64,000 bases of DNA, from the NCBI GenBank assembly GCA_919901745.1, contig CAKKPP010000003.1, positions 45,224 to 109,223 on the forward strand, in the 5' to 3' direction. Shown one piece after another: positions 1 through 10,509 of this stretch; positions within the stretch are counted from its first letter, which is position 1; each line of letters begins with the position of its first letter. Both the position numbers and the translations under genes were made by a program. This DNA comes from Chloroflexota bacterium (GTDB taxonomy: Bacteria; Chloroflexota; Limnocylindria; Limnocylindrales; CSP1-4). The notes beneath the pieces were generated by a model. It saw nothing but the letters and a program-made list of their open reading frames with translations, had not been told where the DNA came from and did not search any database.

Positions 1-180
1 GCGGCGCAACCCCAAAGGGTCTGTGGCACCAGCGGAGCGCGTACCGCGACTCGCGGCGCAACCCCAAAGGGTCTGTGGCACCAGCGGAGCGCGTACCGCG
101 ACTCGCGAGCGACGCCAGATGCGTCCCTCTACCAGCGGAACGCGTACCGCGCAGCCGCAAGCGGCCCGAACGCGTACCCG
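1..180. repeat. Tandem 52-bp repeat: two perfect copies (1-52, 53-104) plus a degenerate third; cut by the window edge
   Basis: gcggcgcaaccccaaagggtctgtggcaccagcggagcgcgtaccgcgactc occurs twice exactly, followed by a diverged copy keeping accagcggaacgcgtaccgcg. Confidence 0.9.
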
Positions 181-205
181 CGCGCTCAGAGGCGTCCGAA
201 TGTGG

Positions 206-673
206 TCAGCGGCGACCGCGCTGGACATCGGCCAGTTCGCGAGCGACGTCCCGTCGCGCCTCGCGATCGGCGATATCGCGCCGGCGATCGTGGAGCTGTT
301 TTCCGCGGGCCAGGGCCAGTTCCAGTTTCGCCTTGCCCTTTCCCGTGATGTACAACCGGAGTGGCACGACCGTCAGGCCCTTGGCCTGGGCCCGTCCGAG
401 CAGTTCATCGATCTCGGACCGATGCAGGAGGAGTTTGCGCGTCCGTTTCGGCTCGTGGTTGTAGCGGTTTGCCTGTTCGAATGGGGCGATGTGGGCGCCG
501 ATCAGCCACGCCTCCCCGTTCTCGATTCGGGCGTAGGCGTCGGACAGGTTGACCTTGCCGGCGCGGATCGACTTGATCTCCGTTCCGGTCAGCACGAGGC
601 CTGCCTCGAACGTCTCGGTGATCGAGAAGTCGTGGCGTGCGCGACGGTTGAGGGCGATGGTCTTTTCGCCCAT
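206..673 (-). CDS. smpB: SsrA-binding protein SmpB
   Basis: MGEKTIALNRRARHDFSITETFEAGLVLTGTEIKSIRAGKVNLSDAYA is typical SmpB. Confidence 0.97.
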   Translation of the reverse strand: MGEKTIALNRRARHDFSITETFEAGLVLTGTEIKSIRAGKVNLSDAYARIENGEAWLIGAHIAPFEQANRYNHEPKRTRKLLLHRSEIDELLGRAQAKGLTVVPLRLYITGKGKAKLELALARGKQLHDRRRDIADREARRDVARELADVQRGRR

Positions 674-729
674 CGGGTGTGACTCCTTCGAACCCTGGGG
701 TGAATTGGTCCAGTGTGGACCGGACGCAC

Positions 730-757
730 GAGCGCCGGCCCTGTCGGGCCGGCGCTC
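730..757 (-). terminator. Strong GC hairpin, likely transcription terminator
   Basis: gagcgccggccc-tgtc-gggccggcgctc, 12-bp perfect stem; no clear T-tract. Confidence 0.6.
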
Positions 758-785
758 GAAGCTCTTCCACCCGCAGGGTGTCCGC

Positions 786-833
786 TTAGACGGTCATCTC
801 CTGCGAGGTGGTGCAGCTACTGTGGTCGATCAC
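786..833 (-). CDS. Candidate 15-codon micro-ORF (M)IDHSSCTTSQEMTV
   Basis: GTG start 9 nt after GGAGG of a perfect Shine-Dalgarno (AAAGGAGGTGAT, 839-850); stop TAA; hairpin downstream. Confidence 0.5.
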   Translation of the reverse strand: MIDHSSCTTSQEMTV

Positions 834-861
834 TGCACATCACCTCCTTTCGTTCCGCGCC

Positions 862-890
862 ACCCTACCCGAACACGCGGCCACGTGCAA
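862..890 (-). promoter_or_regulatory. Candidate sigma-A type promoter TTGCAC-N17-TAGGGT
   Basis: -35 at 885-890, -10 at 862-867, immediately upstream of the SD of the micro-ORF. Confidence 0.4.
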
Positions 891-1029
891 GAGACCGAGA
901 AGTCCGCCGTCAGGGCGCGGCCGGCCGGGAGCGGGAGCAGGGCGCGGCGTGCCGGACGCGCGCGGCCGACCGGAGCGAGCGCGGCTGGCCGGACAGCCGC
1001 GTGCGGGAGCGGGAGCCGCGTGCGGGCGC

Positions 1030-2397
1030 TCAGGCGGCCCGCTGTAGGAGGAGCGGCTGTGCGGCCGTCCCCGTGAGGAGCTCGACGGCGCGGTCGAGGA
1101 CCGGGTCGCTTCCCGCAGGCACGTCCGTCGGAACCTCGACCGGCACGTCTGGTTCGAGGCCGATGTGGTGGATCCAGCGCTTGTCGGGGGTGAGCCACCT
1201 GGCCACGGTCAGGCGAAACCCGCCATTGTCGTTTTCGAGGGGGGTCCACTGCTGGACGGTGCCCTTGCCGAACGAAGTTTCGCCGACCAGCCGGGCCCGA
1301 CCCGTATCCTGGAGCGCGCCGGCGACGATCTCGCTCGCCGAGGCGCTCCCCCGGTCGATGAGGACGATGATTTCGATCGATGCATCCGTGGCCACACCGC
1401 CCTCCTCCGCCGTAGTGGGCGTCTGCTTGCCTTTCGAGTCCTCCTCCCAGAAGACCGGCCCTGTGGCGATGAACGTGCTGGCCACGGTGCGGGCGGCGGT
1501 CACAAACCCACCGGGGTTGCCCCGAAGGTCGACGATCAACCGGCTCCGCCCGGCATCGACATGCGCCTGCACCGCCTCGACGAAGGCCTTGGCGCCTGCG
1601 TCCGAGAACCCCGTCAGCCGCACGTAGCCGATCGTGCCGTCGGCTAGTTCCTCGCTGATCACCTCGCGCTGGGTGATGACGTCGCGCACGATCGAGATGT
1701 CGGTCGGCGGCCCACCGTCGCGCACAACCGTGAGGATGACCGTGGTGCCCTTCTTGCCGCGGATCCGATCGCGAGCCTCGTCGATGGACAGCCCATCGAG
1801 CGTGGATCCGTCAACCGCGAGGACGAGGTCGCCGGCCCGAAGGCCCGCCTTGAGTGCGGGTGAGCCGTCGATCGGGGCGATGATGACCAGCCGGCAGTCC
1901 GGACCCAACGTCGAGCAATCGGTGGGCGAACCGTCCCCGGCGCGCGTCCCGATCTCGGCACCGATTCCCTCGAACTGGCCGGAGATGCCCTGGAGGCTGT
2001 CGCGATACTCCTGGGAGGTCAGGTACGAGGAGTAGGGGTCCCCGATCGCCTCGATCATCCCCTTGATCGCGCCCTCGATGAGCGCCTTGCGATCGATCTC
2101 CCCACCGGCATATCGCTCGGTCACCGCCTGGTAGGCATCCCAGAACGGCTGGAACTCGGTCTCCAGTGCGGCCGGAGTGCCCGGCTGTTCCGCCGTTCGG
2201 CGACCGACGCTGTACCCCGACAGGAACAATGCGCTGCCGGCGAGCACGGCGACGAGAACGATCGCCGCCCCGAAGACGAATCGGCCGCGTCGCGGCGGTG
2301 AGCCGACCGGGATGATCGGGGCCGGCGCGTCGGTCGCGGGTTCGACGGAAGTCTCGGGCCATGCCGAGTCGGGGGCGGTGGGATCGAGGGGGTTCAT
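1030..2397 (-). CDS. ctpA: S41 family C-terminal processing peptidase (PDZ domain)
   Basis: N-terminal TM, PDZ region, [19 protein letters not shown] and [15 protein letters not shown]...GKGTVQ catalytic motifs. Confidence 0.93.
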   Translation of the reverse strand: MNPLDPTAPDSAWPETSVEPATDAPAPIIPVGSPPRRGRFVFGAAIVLVAVLAGSALFLSGYSVGRRTAEQPGTPAALETEFQPFWDAYQAVTERYAGGEIDRKALIEGAIKGMIEAIGDPYSSYLTSQEYRDSLQGISGQFEGIGAEIGTRAGDGSPTDCSTLGPDCRLVIIAPIDGSPALKAGLRAGDLVLAVDGSTLDGLSIDEARDRIRGKKGTTVILTVVRDGGPPTDISIVRDVITQREVISEELADGTIGYVRLTGFSDAGAKAFVEAVQAHVDAGRSRLIVDLRGNPGGFVTAARTVASTFIATGPVFWEEDSKGKQTPTTAEEGGVATDASIEIIVLIDRGSASASEIVAGALQDTGRARLVGETSFGKGTVQQWTPLENDNGGFRLTVARWLTPDKRWIHHIGLEPDVPVEVPTDVPAGSDPVLDRAVELLTGTAAQPLLLQRAA

Positions 2398-2548
2398 CGT
2401 GACGGATCGTCCTCAACATGGGTTGGTCGACGGAGAGTCCTGTCGACGCTCGACCGGACGTGACGGGTCCGGTCGGACAGCCTACACCGACTCACCCGAA
2501 CCTACGTTTGGCGCAGCCGCCCGGATCGACCGCCGTGCCATCCACGCG

Positions 2549-3433
2549 TCAGCGGATCAGGTAGGTCCGCACGGAGATCCACGAGCCGAGCACGCCGAGG
2601 CCGACCCCGGTTCCGGCGATGACGACGACGAGATCCCGCGCCAGTGGGCCGACCTCGATCGGCAGGACCCGAAAGAAGTCGAACATGAATCGGTTGAGAG
2701 GGTCCGCGGCAAGAGCCAGGACGCCGAGCGCGATCACGGCCCCGAGCAGGCCGACAAGGGCGCCCTCGAACACGAACGGCCAACGAATGAACGCGTCGGA
2801 GGCGCCGACGAGCCGCATCACCTCGATTTCGTCCGCCCGGGCAACGACCGCGAGGCGAATCGTGTTGACGACGATGAACAGGACGATGAACCCGATCACG
2901 AGAAGCACGATCGTGCCCCCCGTCCGCAGGAAGTCGGTCACCGTCAGCACCCGGTCAACGAGATCCTTGATGTTCTTGACGCGCTCCACGGCAGCTTCGC
3001 CCCGGAGCCGTTCGCTCACGAGGCCGAAATCGCGCGTGTCGAGGAGACCTACCTCGATGCTGGCATGGAGCGGGTTTGTCTCGAGGTAGCGGGTGAGGTC
3101 CTCCTGCCCCTGGGTGGTCCGCGCCTCGCGGAACCGTACAAGGGCCTCCTCTCGCGAGACATAGGTCACGGTATCAACCTCTGGCATCGCCTGGACCCGT
3201 GCCACGAGCGCGACGATCTCGTCGGGCGCGGCGGTGTCGTGGAGATCGGCCACGATCTCCACCTTCTGCTCGACGAAGTCAAGGCCTGCCAGGAGGCCCG
3301 CCTGCACGATCCAGAACCCGGCCAGGAGCAACAACATGAGGACCATCGTGGCGGTGGCCGCGATGCTCATGACGGCGTTCCGCCAGAAGCCGAGCCACGC
3401 CCGGCGAAGGCTGAAGGCAACGAACGTGATCAC
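2549..3433 (-). CDS. ftsX: Cell division ABC transporter permease FtsX
   Basis: FtsX topology and ECD; directly downstream of ftsE. Confidence 0.93.
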   Translation of the reverse strand: MITFVAFSLRRAWLGFWRNAVMSIAATATMVLMLLLLAGFWIVQAGLLAGLDFVEQKVEIVADLHDTAAPDEIVALVARVQAMPEVDTVTYVSREEALVRFREARTTQGQEDLTRYLETNPLHASIEVGLLDTRDFGLVSERLRGEAAVERVKNIKDLVDRVLTVTDFLRTGGTIVLLVIGFIVLFIVVNTIRLAVVARADEIEVMRLVGASDAFIRWPFVFEGALVGLLGAVIALGVLALAADPLNRFMFDFFRVLPIEVGPLARDLVVVIAGTGVGLGVLGSWISVRTYLIR

Positions 3434-3445
3434 AGGACCGCCACG

Positions 3446-4222
3446 TCAGTCCTCACGATGGTAGGCGCCACCGATCTCGTCGCGGATGATCCGGCCCTCT
3501 TCGAGCGCGACCACGCGCCGTCGAAGAGCCGTCACCACGTCGGCGTCGTGCGTCGCCATCATCACGGTGACCCCGAGTTCGTTGATGCGGAGCAGGAGCT
3601 GGATGATCTCCCAGCTGATCAGCGGGTCCAGGTTGCCGGTTGGCTCGTCGGCAATGATCAGCTTGGGGTCGTGGACGAGGGCCCGCGCGATCGCTGTCCG
3701 CTGCTGTTCGCCGCCGGACAGCTGTCGCGGCACATGGTTGGCGACGCTCGAAAGTCCGACCAGGGCGAGCACGCGGTCGACCTGCGGCCGGATCAAGCGA
3801 TGCTGGGTGCCGGTCACCTCGAGGGCGAACGCGACGTTTTCTTGCACCGTCTTGGTGGGAAGGAGCTTGAAATCCTGGAAGACGATGCCGATCGTGCGCC
3901 TGACCCTCGGAATCTGGCGCCGCGACAGCCTCGCAACGTCCTGACCATCGACGACGACCTGACCACCTGTCGCCAACTCATCGCGGATCAGGAGGCGCAT
4001 GATCGTCGACTTGCCCGCCCCGGATGGGCCGACCAGGAACACAAAGTCCCCCTTGGGGATCACCAAATCGACATCAACGAGCGCCATCTTCCCGTTCGGG
4101 TAGCGCTTGGTGACGTCGTGGAGGACGACCACCGCCTGGTCCACGATGGGGGCGGGTCGGCGGCGCCGGAACCAGCGGCGGCCTCCCCGGCGTGCTGGGT
4201 TGGCGGGAGCAACGAGGGTCAT
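3446..4222 (-). CDS. ftsE: Cell division ATP-binding protein FtsE
   Basis: GPSGAGKST Walker A, LSGGEQQRTAIARAL signature, IIADEPTGNLD Walker B. Confidence 0.95.
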   Translation of the reverse strand: MTLVAPANPARRGGRRWFRRRRPAPIVDQAVVVLHDVTKRYPNGKMALVDVDLVIPKGDFVFLVGPSGAGKSTIMRLLIRDELATGGQVVVDGQDVARLSRRQIPRVRRTIGIVFQDFKLLPTKTVQENVAFALEVTGTQHRLIRPQVDRVLALVGLSSVANHVPRQLSGGEQQRTAIARALVHDPKLIIADEPTGNLDPLISWEIIQLLLRINELGVTVMMATHDADVVTALRRRVVALEEGRIIRDEIGGAYHRED

Positions 4223-4328
4223 GAACGGCTCCGCGGGTACTCGGCTTCGACGCTCGCCGCGGGCACTGCGATGAGAACCACGTCGCGGCTGAGGCTACCA
4301 CCGGCTCGCGTGGACCGGCAAACGCAGG

Positions 4329-5297
4329 TCAGAGGAGCCCCGGCGACGTCGGCAGATACCGGGCGAAGTCGGCGAAGGGCTTTGTCCAGCACAGGAGAAC
4401 CGGGAACCCCTCGATCCGGAACCCGGCCCGGAGGAGGTCGGTGGTCGCTCGGTCCGCATCGCCCGCGACCCAGCATGCCTGGGAGCCGCGAGGCTCGACG
4501 GCGCCGAGGAGGTGTCCGAGGACAGGGCTGAGCAGCGCCGGGGCGCGCACGGCCAGGGGACCGATTCTTCCGACTGGAGACGCATAGCCGTAGCCGATCG
4601 CGTTGTGGTCCGGGCCCAGGAAAAGGAAGCCGTGCGCTTTCGTGGTGCGCACGTAGCGATGGTCGAGCGGGTGGGCATAACCCAGCACCTCGCGGTCCAG
4701 GTCGTCGACCGCGTCGGCCAACAGGCGATGACCCTGGCCATCGCTCGATTCCACGAGCGTGGCGAACGGTACGGCCCGGACGCCAGAAGGGAGCCCGGGC
4801 ATGGCGGCGGGCCCGGCCGTGGCGCCGGGAGTGCCGGCGAAGTTCCAGATCGGCCGGCGCGGCACGATTCCGAACGAGGCATAGAGGGCGTTGGAGATCG
4901 GCTGCGCACTGTCCGTTGCCGTCGCGAGCGTCAGCCCAGCGTCGGGGGGTGGCAGGATGCGCCTGAGGAGCGCCCGCCCGAGGCCATTGGCCTGCTCTTC
5001 CGGGTGCACGAAGAGCATCGACAGGAACCACACCTCGTCGCGCACCACGGCCGAACCGAAGGCTACCACGCGCTGAGTCCCGGCTCCGTCTCGCCGGGTC
5101 GCGACCACGAACCGCTCGGGATCGGTCAGCAGGGTGTGTGCGTGCAACCGTCCGAGTCGACCCGCCGAACTCGGATCGACCGGGATCAGCGGCTGGTTGA
5201 GGCGCGACTGGTACGCGTTGATGCCGTCGCGCCAGAGCTCAGCGCAGGCGGGCAGGTCGGCTTCGGTCGCCACCCGGAACGTGACGGCCGATGGCAC
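4329..5297 (-). CDS. GNAT acetyltransferase, apparently two GNAT domains
   Basis: FRVATEADLPACAELW...VWFLSMLFVHPEEQANGLGRALLRRIL, then a second GNAT-like half. Confidence 0.8.
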   Translation of the reverse strand: MPSAVTFRVATEADLPACAELWRDGINAYQSRLNQPLIPVDPSSAGRLGRLHAHTLLTDPERFVVATRRDGAGTQRVVAFGSAVVRDEVWFLSMLFVHPEEQANGLGRALLRRILPPPDAGLTLATATDSAQPISNALYASFGIVPRRPIWNFAGTPGATAGPAAMPGLPSGVRAVPFATLVESSDGQGHRLLADAVDDLDREVLGYAHPLDHRYVRTTKAHGFLFLGPDHNAIGYGYASPVGRIGPLAVRAPALLSPVLGHLLGAVEPRGSQACWVAGDADRATTDLLRAGFRIEGFPVLLCWTKPFADFARYLPTSPGLL

Positions 5298-5302
5298 TTC
5301 GT

Positions 5303-6449
<1,147 letters not shown>

Positions 6450-6674
6450 CTAATTGCGTTCCTGGAGGTCCTGGAGGAGGAGCGGACGAAGCTCGATCAG
6501 GCGCAGGGCCGTCTTGCTTCGGGCGACGACGGGGTTCACACATGGGCAGTAGCTGTTGTGAGGGCAGACGCCGCAGTTTCCGTCGCAATCGAGGGCGGCG
6601 GCGTAGCTGCAGTTCCGACAGTCTCGCTCACAGGCGATGAGATCGACGAATGTTGATTCCTCGGCCTGCTTCAC
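6450..6674 (-). CDS. Small Cys-rich protein with two CX3CX2C motifs
   Basis: GTG start after GAGGG SD; LIACERDCRNCSYAAALDCDGNCGVCPHNSYCPC; stop TAG abuts prfB GTG. Confidence 0.8.
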   Translation of the reverse strand: MKQAEESTFVDLIACERDCRNCSYAAALDCDGNCGVCPHNSYCPCVNPVVARSKTALRLIELRPLLLQDLQERN

Positions 6675-6764
6675 AAGTCCCTCTCTGGTATGGGGGCAGC
6701 GACTGTCGGGCGCGGGGCGTTTGGGCGAGGCCGCGAAAGGCCCTGCTGGCGGGAAGTTTTACGA

Positions 6765-6793
6765 AGTATAGGGGACGGAATCGACCTCGCCAA
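6765..6793 (-). promoter_or_regulatory. Candidate promoter TTGGCG-N17-TATACT
   Basis: -35 at 6788-6793, -10 at 6765-6770, upstream of the Cys-rich protein/prfB unit. Confidence 0.55.
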
Positions 6794-6831
6794 GAGGGAA
6801 GTCCTGTCCCCCGAACCCAGCCCGCTCAGGA

Positions 6832-7434
6832 TCACCGATGAGGGCGGCCTCCCTCGATGAAATAGACAGCCAGCGCCGCCAGCTCGCGCACCGTGGCGTC
6901 GAGCCGACGCACGGGGTCCACATCGGTCGGACTGGTCGCGCTCGGCGAGCCCCACGCGGTGAGCGCCTCGTCGGTGGCGATGCGCAGCGAGCGAAGCATG
7001 TGGGTCCGGTCCGAGACCACGACGACCGTGCTGACCCCGGCCGCTCGCAGGAGAGCGCCCACCGCGGCGAGCGATTCCCGCGTGGTTCGGCCCCGATCCT
7101 CGAACAGGATCGCCGCATCCGGGACCCCGCGGCCGATCGCGTAGGCGCGACCCGCGGCCGCTTCCGTGGTCCGATCGCCCTCGGCCTTGCCGCCCGTCAC
7201 GACGAGCATCGGCGCAACGCCGTCGCGGAACAGGGCGATCGCGTGGTCGAGCCGTGCCTGATAGACCGGCGATGGCACGCCGTTGTACTGGGCCGCCCCC
7301 ATCACGATGATCGCCTCGACGGGGCGGCGCTCGTCGAGGGCGCCTTGTTGCCAGATGCGCACGGCCGTGTAGCCGCCTGCCACGACGGCGAGTAGCAGGC
7401 CGACCAGCGCCAGTCGGGCGAGGTCTCGCGCCAT
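6832..7434 (-). CDS. YdcF/SanA-like (DUF218) membrane-anchored protein
   Basis: VEAIIVMGAAQYNGVPSPVYQARLDHAIALF...VVTGGK...ESLAAVGALL. Confidence 0.85.
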   Translation of the reverse strand: MARDLARLALVGLLLAVVAGGYTAVRIWQQGALDERRPVEAIIVMGAAQYNGVPSPVYQARLDHAIALFRDGVAPMLVVTGGKAEGDRTTEAAAGRAYAIGRGVPDAAILFEDRGRTTRESLAAVGALLRAAGVSTVVVVSDRTHMLRSLRIATDEALTAWGSPSATSPTDVDPVRRLDATVRELAALAVYFIEGGRPHR

Positions 7435-7482
7435 CAGACCGGCGCCGTGGCGATCACGCCGACCGGCCGCCGCCGCCCAGGC

Positions 7483-10400
7483 TCAGCGTCCGTGGCACTT
7501 CTTGTACTTCAGGCCCGATCCGCAGTAGCACGCATCGTTGCGACCAATCCGCTGTCCGGTCGGTGTGTATCCGGGTCGAACCCCCGACGCGTCTCCAGAC
7601 GTGGCCGGGCCTCCCGAGCCGCTGCGCGGCGTTGAGCCGAGCGGCACCCCACCGAGCGTCTCGCGGGCCAGGCCGCCACCGGGAAAGCCCCGCGCAATGC
7701 CGCCGACTTGCGGCGGGTCGCCTTTACTGCTGCCGGCGGCAAGCGTGGCCCCTGACGCGGCGGCCGTTCGTGGCCCCGGCGCGGCGGCTCCCGGAGCCCC
7801 CGGCGCGATCGGGGGACGAGCCGGCTGACCTGGACCGGGCAGTGGCATCGGGCCCGCCGGCGCCTGGCGCGACACGGTGACCCGGAAGATGGAGGTCGCC
7901 ACCTGGTGACGGATGAGCTCCGTCAATTCGTCGTACAGCCGATGCGCCTCTTTGCGGAACTCGTTGAGCGGGTCCTGTTGTGCGTAGCCGCGCAGCCCGA
8001 TACCCCGGCGCATGTCGTCGATCTCGGTGAGGTGCTCCACCCAGATCGAATCGATGGTGCGCAGGAGGACCAGGCGCTCGACCATCTTCCAGTCGGCCTC
8101 GCCGACCTCGGCCTGGCGCGCCGCCAGGCGCTGGTCCATGAGGCCGTGGAGATGCTCGACGATCGCTTCAGGTGTTCCGAGATCCCAGAGCGGCGCCTCG
8201 TCGATTTCCGCCGGCTCGAACCCCATCCGTCGGACGTCGGCGACCAGGCCTTCGAGTCCCCACGCATCGGGTGAGGGATCCGACAGGTACTGCGCCGCCA
8301 GCGCTTCGACCTCCTCGTCGAGGAACGCCTGAACGGTCTCGGCCAGGTCTTCGTTGCGAAGGACCTTGTCGCGCTCTGCGTAGATGGTCTCGCGCTGGAG
8401 GTTGATGACGTCGTCGAACTCGACAACGCGCTTGCGCATGTCGAAGTTGAAGCCCTCGACACGGGTCTGTGCGCTCTCGATCGTCTTGCTCACGAGGCGC
8501 GATTCGATCGCGACGTCGTCCTCGAGGCCCATTCGCTCCATGAGGCCGGCCACGCGCTCCGAGGCGAAGCGTTTCATGAGGTCGTCGTCGAGCGAGAGGT
8601 AGAACCGCGACGACCCGGGATCGCCCTGGCGGCCGGCGCGCCCGCGCAGCTGGTTGTCGATGCGCCTCGAATCGTGGCGTTCCGTGCCGATGATGTGCAG
8701 GCCACCGGCCGCGACCACCTCGTCGTGAGCGGCAGCACAGATCGCCTTGGCCTCGGCGAGTGCGGCGTCATACGTCTCGCGATCCACCTCGGCCGGGTTC
8801 AGGCCCTTCCGGTGCAGGATCTCCGAGGCCAGGCCCGCCGGGTTGCCGCCGAGCTGGATGTCCGTGCCGCGGCCGGCCATGTTCGTGGCGATCGTGACCG
8901 CGCCGGTCCGCCCTGCCTGCGCGACGATCCCCGATTCCCGTTCATGGAACTTCGCGTTGAGAACCTCATGCTTGATCCCGCGGCGTTGGAGCATGGCACC
9001 GAGGAGCTCCGACTTTTCGACAGAGACCGTGCCCACGAGGACCGGCCGTCCTGCCTCCTGCATCTCGGCAATCTCGTCGATGACGGCGTTGAACTTCGAC
9101 TGCTCGTTGCGGAACACGAGGTCCGCCTCGTCATCGCGGATCATCTCGCGGTGGGTCGGGATGGCCACGACCTCGAGGTGATAGATCTTGTGGAATTCCT
9201 CGGCCTCGGTCATGGCCGTCCCGGTCATGCCGGCGAGCTTGTCGTACAGCCGGAAATAGTTCTGGAACGTGACGGTCGCCATCGTCACGCTCTCGCGCTG
9301 GACGTGGACGCCCTCCTTGGCTTCGACGGCCTGGTGGAGGCCCTCCGACCAGCGCCGGCCCGGCATCTGGCGACCCGTGAACTCGTCGACAATGACGATC
9401 TCGCCGTCCTTGACGATGTAGTCGCGGTCGCGCTTGTACAGGGCCTCGGCACGGAGCGCCTGTTCGAAGTGGCGAGCGAGTCGTGGGTCGGCGTCGTACA
9501 GGTTGTCGATGCCGAGCAGCTTCTCGATCTTCTCGACGCCGTCTTCCGTCGGGCTGACCGCCCGGTCCTTGAGGTCGACGAAGTAGTCGCCGCCCTCCTC
9601 TTCGCCCTCCGGCCGCCCCACCAGGCGGGGGAGAAGCCGGGCAAAGGTCTGGTACAGGTCCCCCGACTCCTCGGCCTGCCCCGAAATGATCAGTGGCGTG
9701 CGAGCCTCGTCGATGAGGATATTGTCGACCTCGTCGACGATCCCGAACGCGCGTTCGCGCTGAACCCGCTGATCCAGCTCGAGGACCATGTTGTCGCGGA
9801 GGTAGTCGAACCCGAACTCGTTGTTCGTGCCGTAGGTGACATCCGCGGCGTAGGCCTCACGGCGCGACACCGGACGCAGGTTGACGAGGCGCTCGTCGCT
9901 CGTCGGGTAGCCGGGCTCGAAGACGTAGGACGCGTCGTGGGTAATCATGCCGACGCTCACGCCCAGGAAGTGGAAGACGGGCCCCATCCACTGGGGGTCG
10001 CGCCGGGCGAGGTAGTCGTTGGGGGTGACGACGTGGACACCTCGTCCGGTCATCGAGTTGAGGACCGCGGCGAGGGTCGGCACCAGGGTCTTGCCCTCGC
10101 CGGTGCGCATCTCGGCGATCTTGCCCTCGTGGAGGACCGCCCCGCCCATGAGCTGGACGTCGAAGTGGCGCATCCCCAGCGTCCGCTTCATCGCCTCGCG
10201 GCTCATCGCGAAGACCTCGGGCATCACGTCGTCCAGGGCACGCTGCACGTCGGCGAGTTCTCGCTTGCGGCGCGCCTTGGTCAGTTCGCGGCGACGTTCG
10301 GGTTCCGGGTGATGAAGCTCGTCCTCGTCCGGCTCACCCGGGACGGCGATCTCCTGGATCTCGGCACGGATCTCGGAAAGTCGGGCGCGGATCTCCTCCT

Positions 10401-10509
10401 CGGACAGGGCTTCGAGCTCCGGCTCGAGCGCGTTGGCGGCGTCGATCAGCGGCTGGAGGCGGCGAATTTCGCGGTCGTTCGAATCGATGAACCGGGAGAG
10501 GAAGCGCAT
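7483..10509 (-). CDS. secA: Preprotein translocase ATPase SecA; start reassigned to 10509
   Basis: MRFLSRFIDSNDREIRRLQP...; MGGAVLHEGKIAEMRTGEGKT; GRAGRQGDPGSSRFYLSLDD; C-terminal SEC-C CYCGSGLKYKKCH. Confidence 0.97.
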   Translation of the reverse strand: MRFLSRFIDSNDREIRRLQPLIDAANALEPELEALSEEEIRARLSEIRAEIQEIAVPGEPDEDELHHPEPERRRELTKARRKRELADVQRALDDVMPEVFAMSREAMKRTLGMRHFDVQLMGGAVLHEGKIAEMRTGEGKTLVPTLAAVLNSMTGRGVHVVTPNDYLARRDPQWMGPVFHFLGVSVGMITHDASYVFEPGYPTSDERLVNLRPVSRREAYAADVTYGTNNEFGFDYLRDNMVLELDQRVQRERAFGIVDEVDNILIDEARTPLIISGQAEESGDLYQTFARLLPRLVGRPEGEEEGGDYFVDLKDRAVSPTEDGVEKIEKLLGIDNLYDADPRLARHFEQALRAEALYKRDRDYIVKDGEIVIVDEFTGRQMPGRRWSEGLHQAVEAKEGVHVQRESVTMATVTFQNYFRLYDKLAGMTGTAMTEAEEFHKIYHLEVVAIPTHREMIRDDEADLVFRNEQSKFNAVIDEIAEMQEAGRPVLVGTVSVEKSELLGAMLQRRGIKHEVLNAKFHERESGIVAQAGRTGAVTIATNMAGRGTDIQLGGNPAGLASEILHRKGLNPAEVDRETYDAALAEAKAICAAAHDEVVAAGGLHIIGTERHDSRRIDNQLRGRAGRQGDPGSSRFYLSLDDDLMKRFASERVAGLMERMGLEDDVAIESRLVSKTIESAQTRVEGFNFDMRKRVVEFDDVINLQRETIYAERDKVLRNEDLAETVQAFLDEEVEALAAQYLSDPSPDAWGLEGLVADVRRMGFEPAEIDEAPLWDLGTPEAIVEHLHGLMDQRLAARQAEVGEADWKMVERLVLLRTIDSIWVEHLTEIDDMRRGIGLRGYAQQDPLNEFRKEAHRLYDELTELIRHQVATSIFRVTVSRQAPAGPMPLPGPGQPARPPIAPGAPGAAAPGPRTAAASGATLAAGSSKGDPPQVGGIARGFPGGGLARETLGGVPLGSTPRSGSGGPATSGDASGVRPGYTPTGQRIGRNDACYCGSGLKYKKCHGR

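Noticed and set aside
1-104. CRISPR array
   Set aside because: The repeats are directly contiguous 52-mers with no variable spacers.
1-205. Possible tmRNA (ssrA) downstream of smpB
   Set aside because: No tRNA-like acceptor/T-arm sequence or tag-peptide reading frame seen. The region is a tandem repeat.
839-852. 16S rRNA gene fragment
   Set aside because: Only about 14 nt match the anti-SD region. Better explained as the complement of a strong Shine-Dalgarno.
2177-4531. 784-aa plus-strand ORF
   Set aside because: Antisense shadow of ctpA, ftsX and ftsE.
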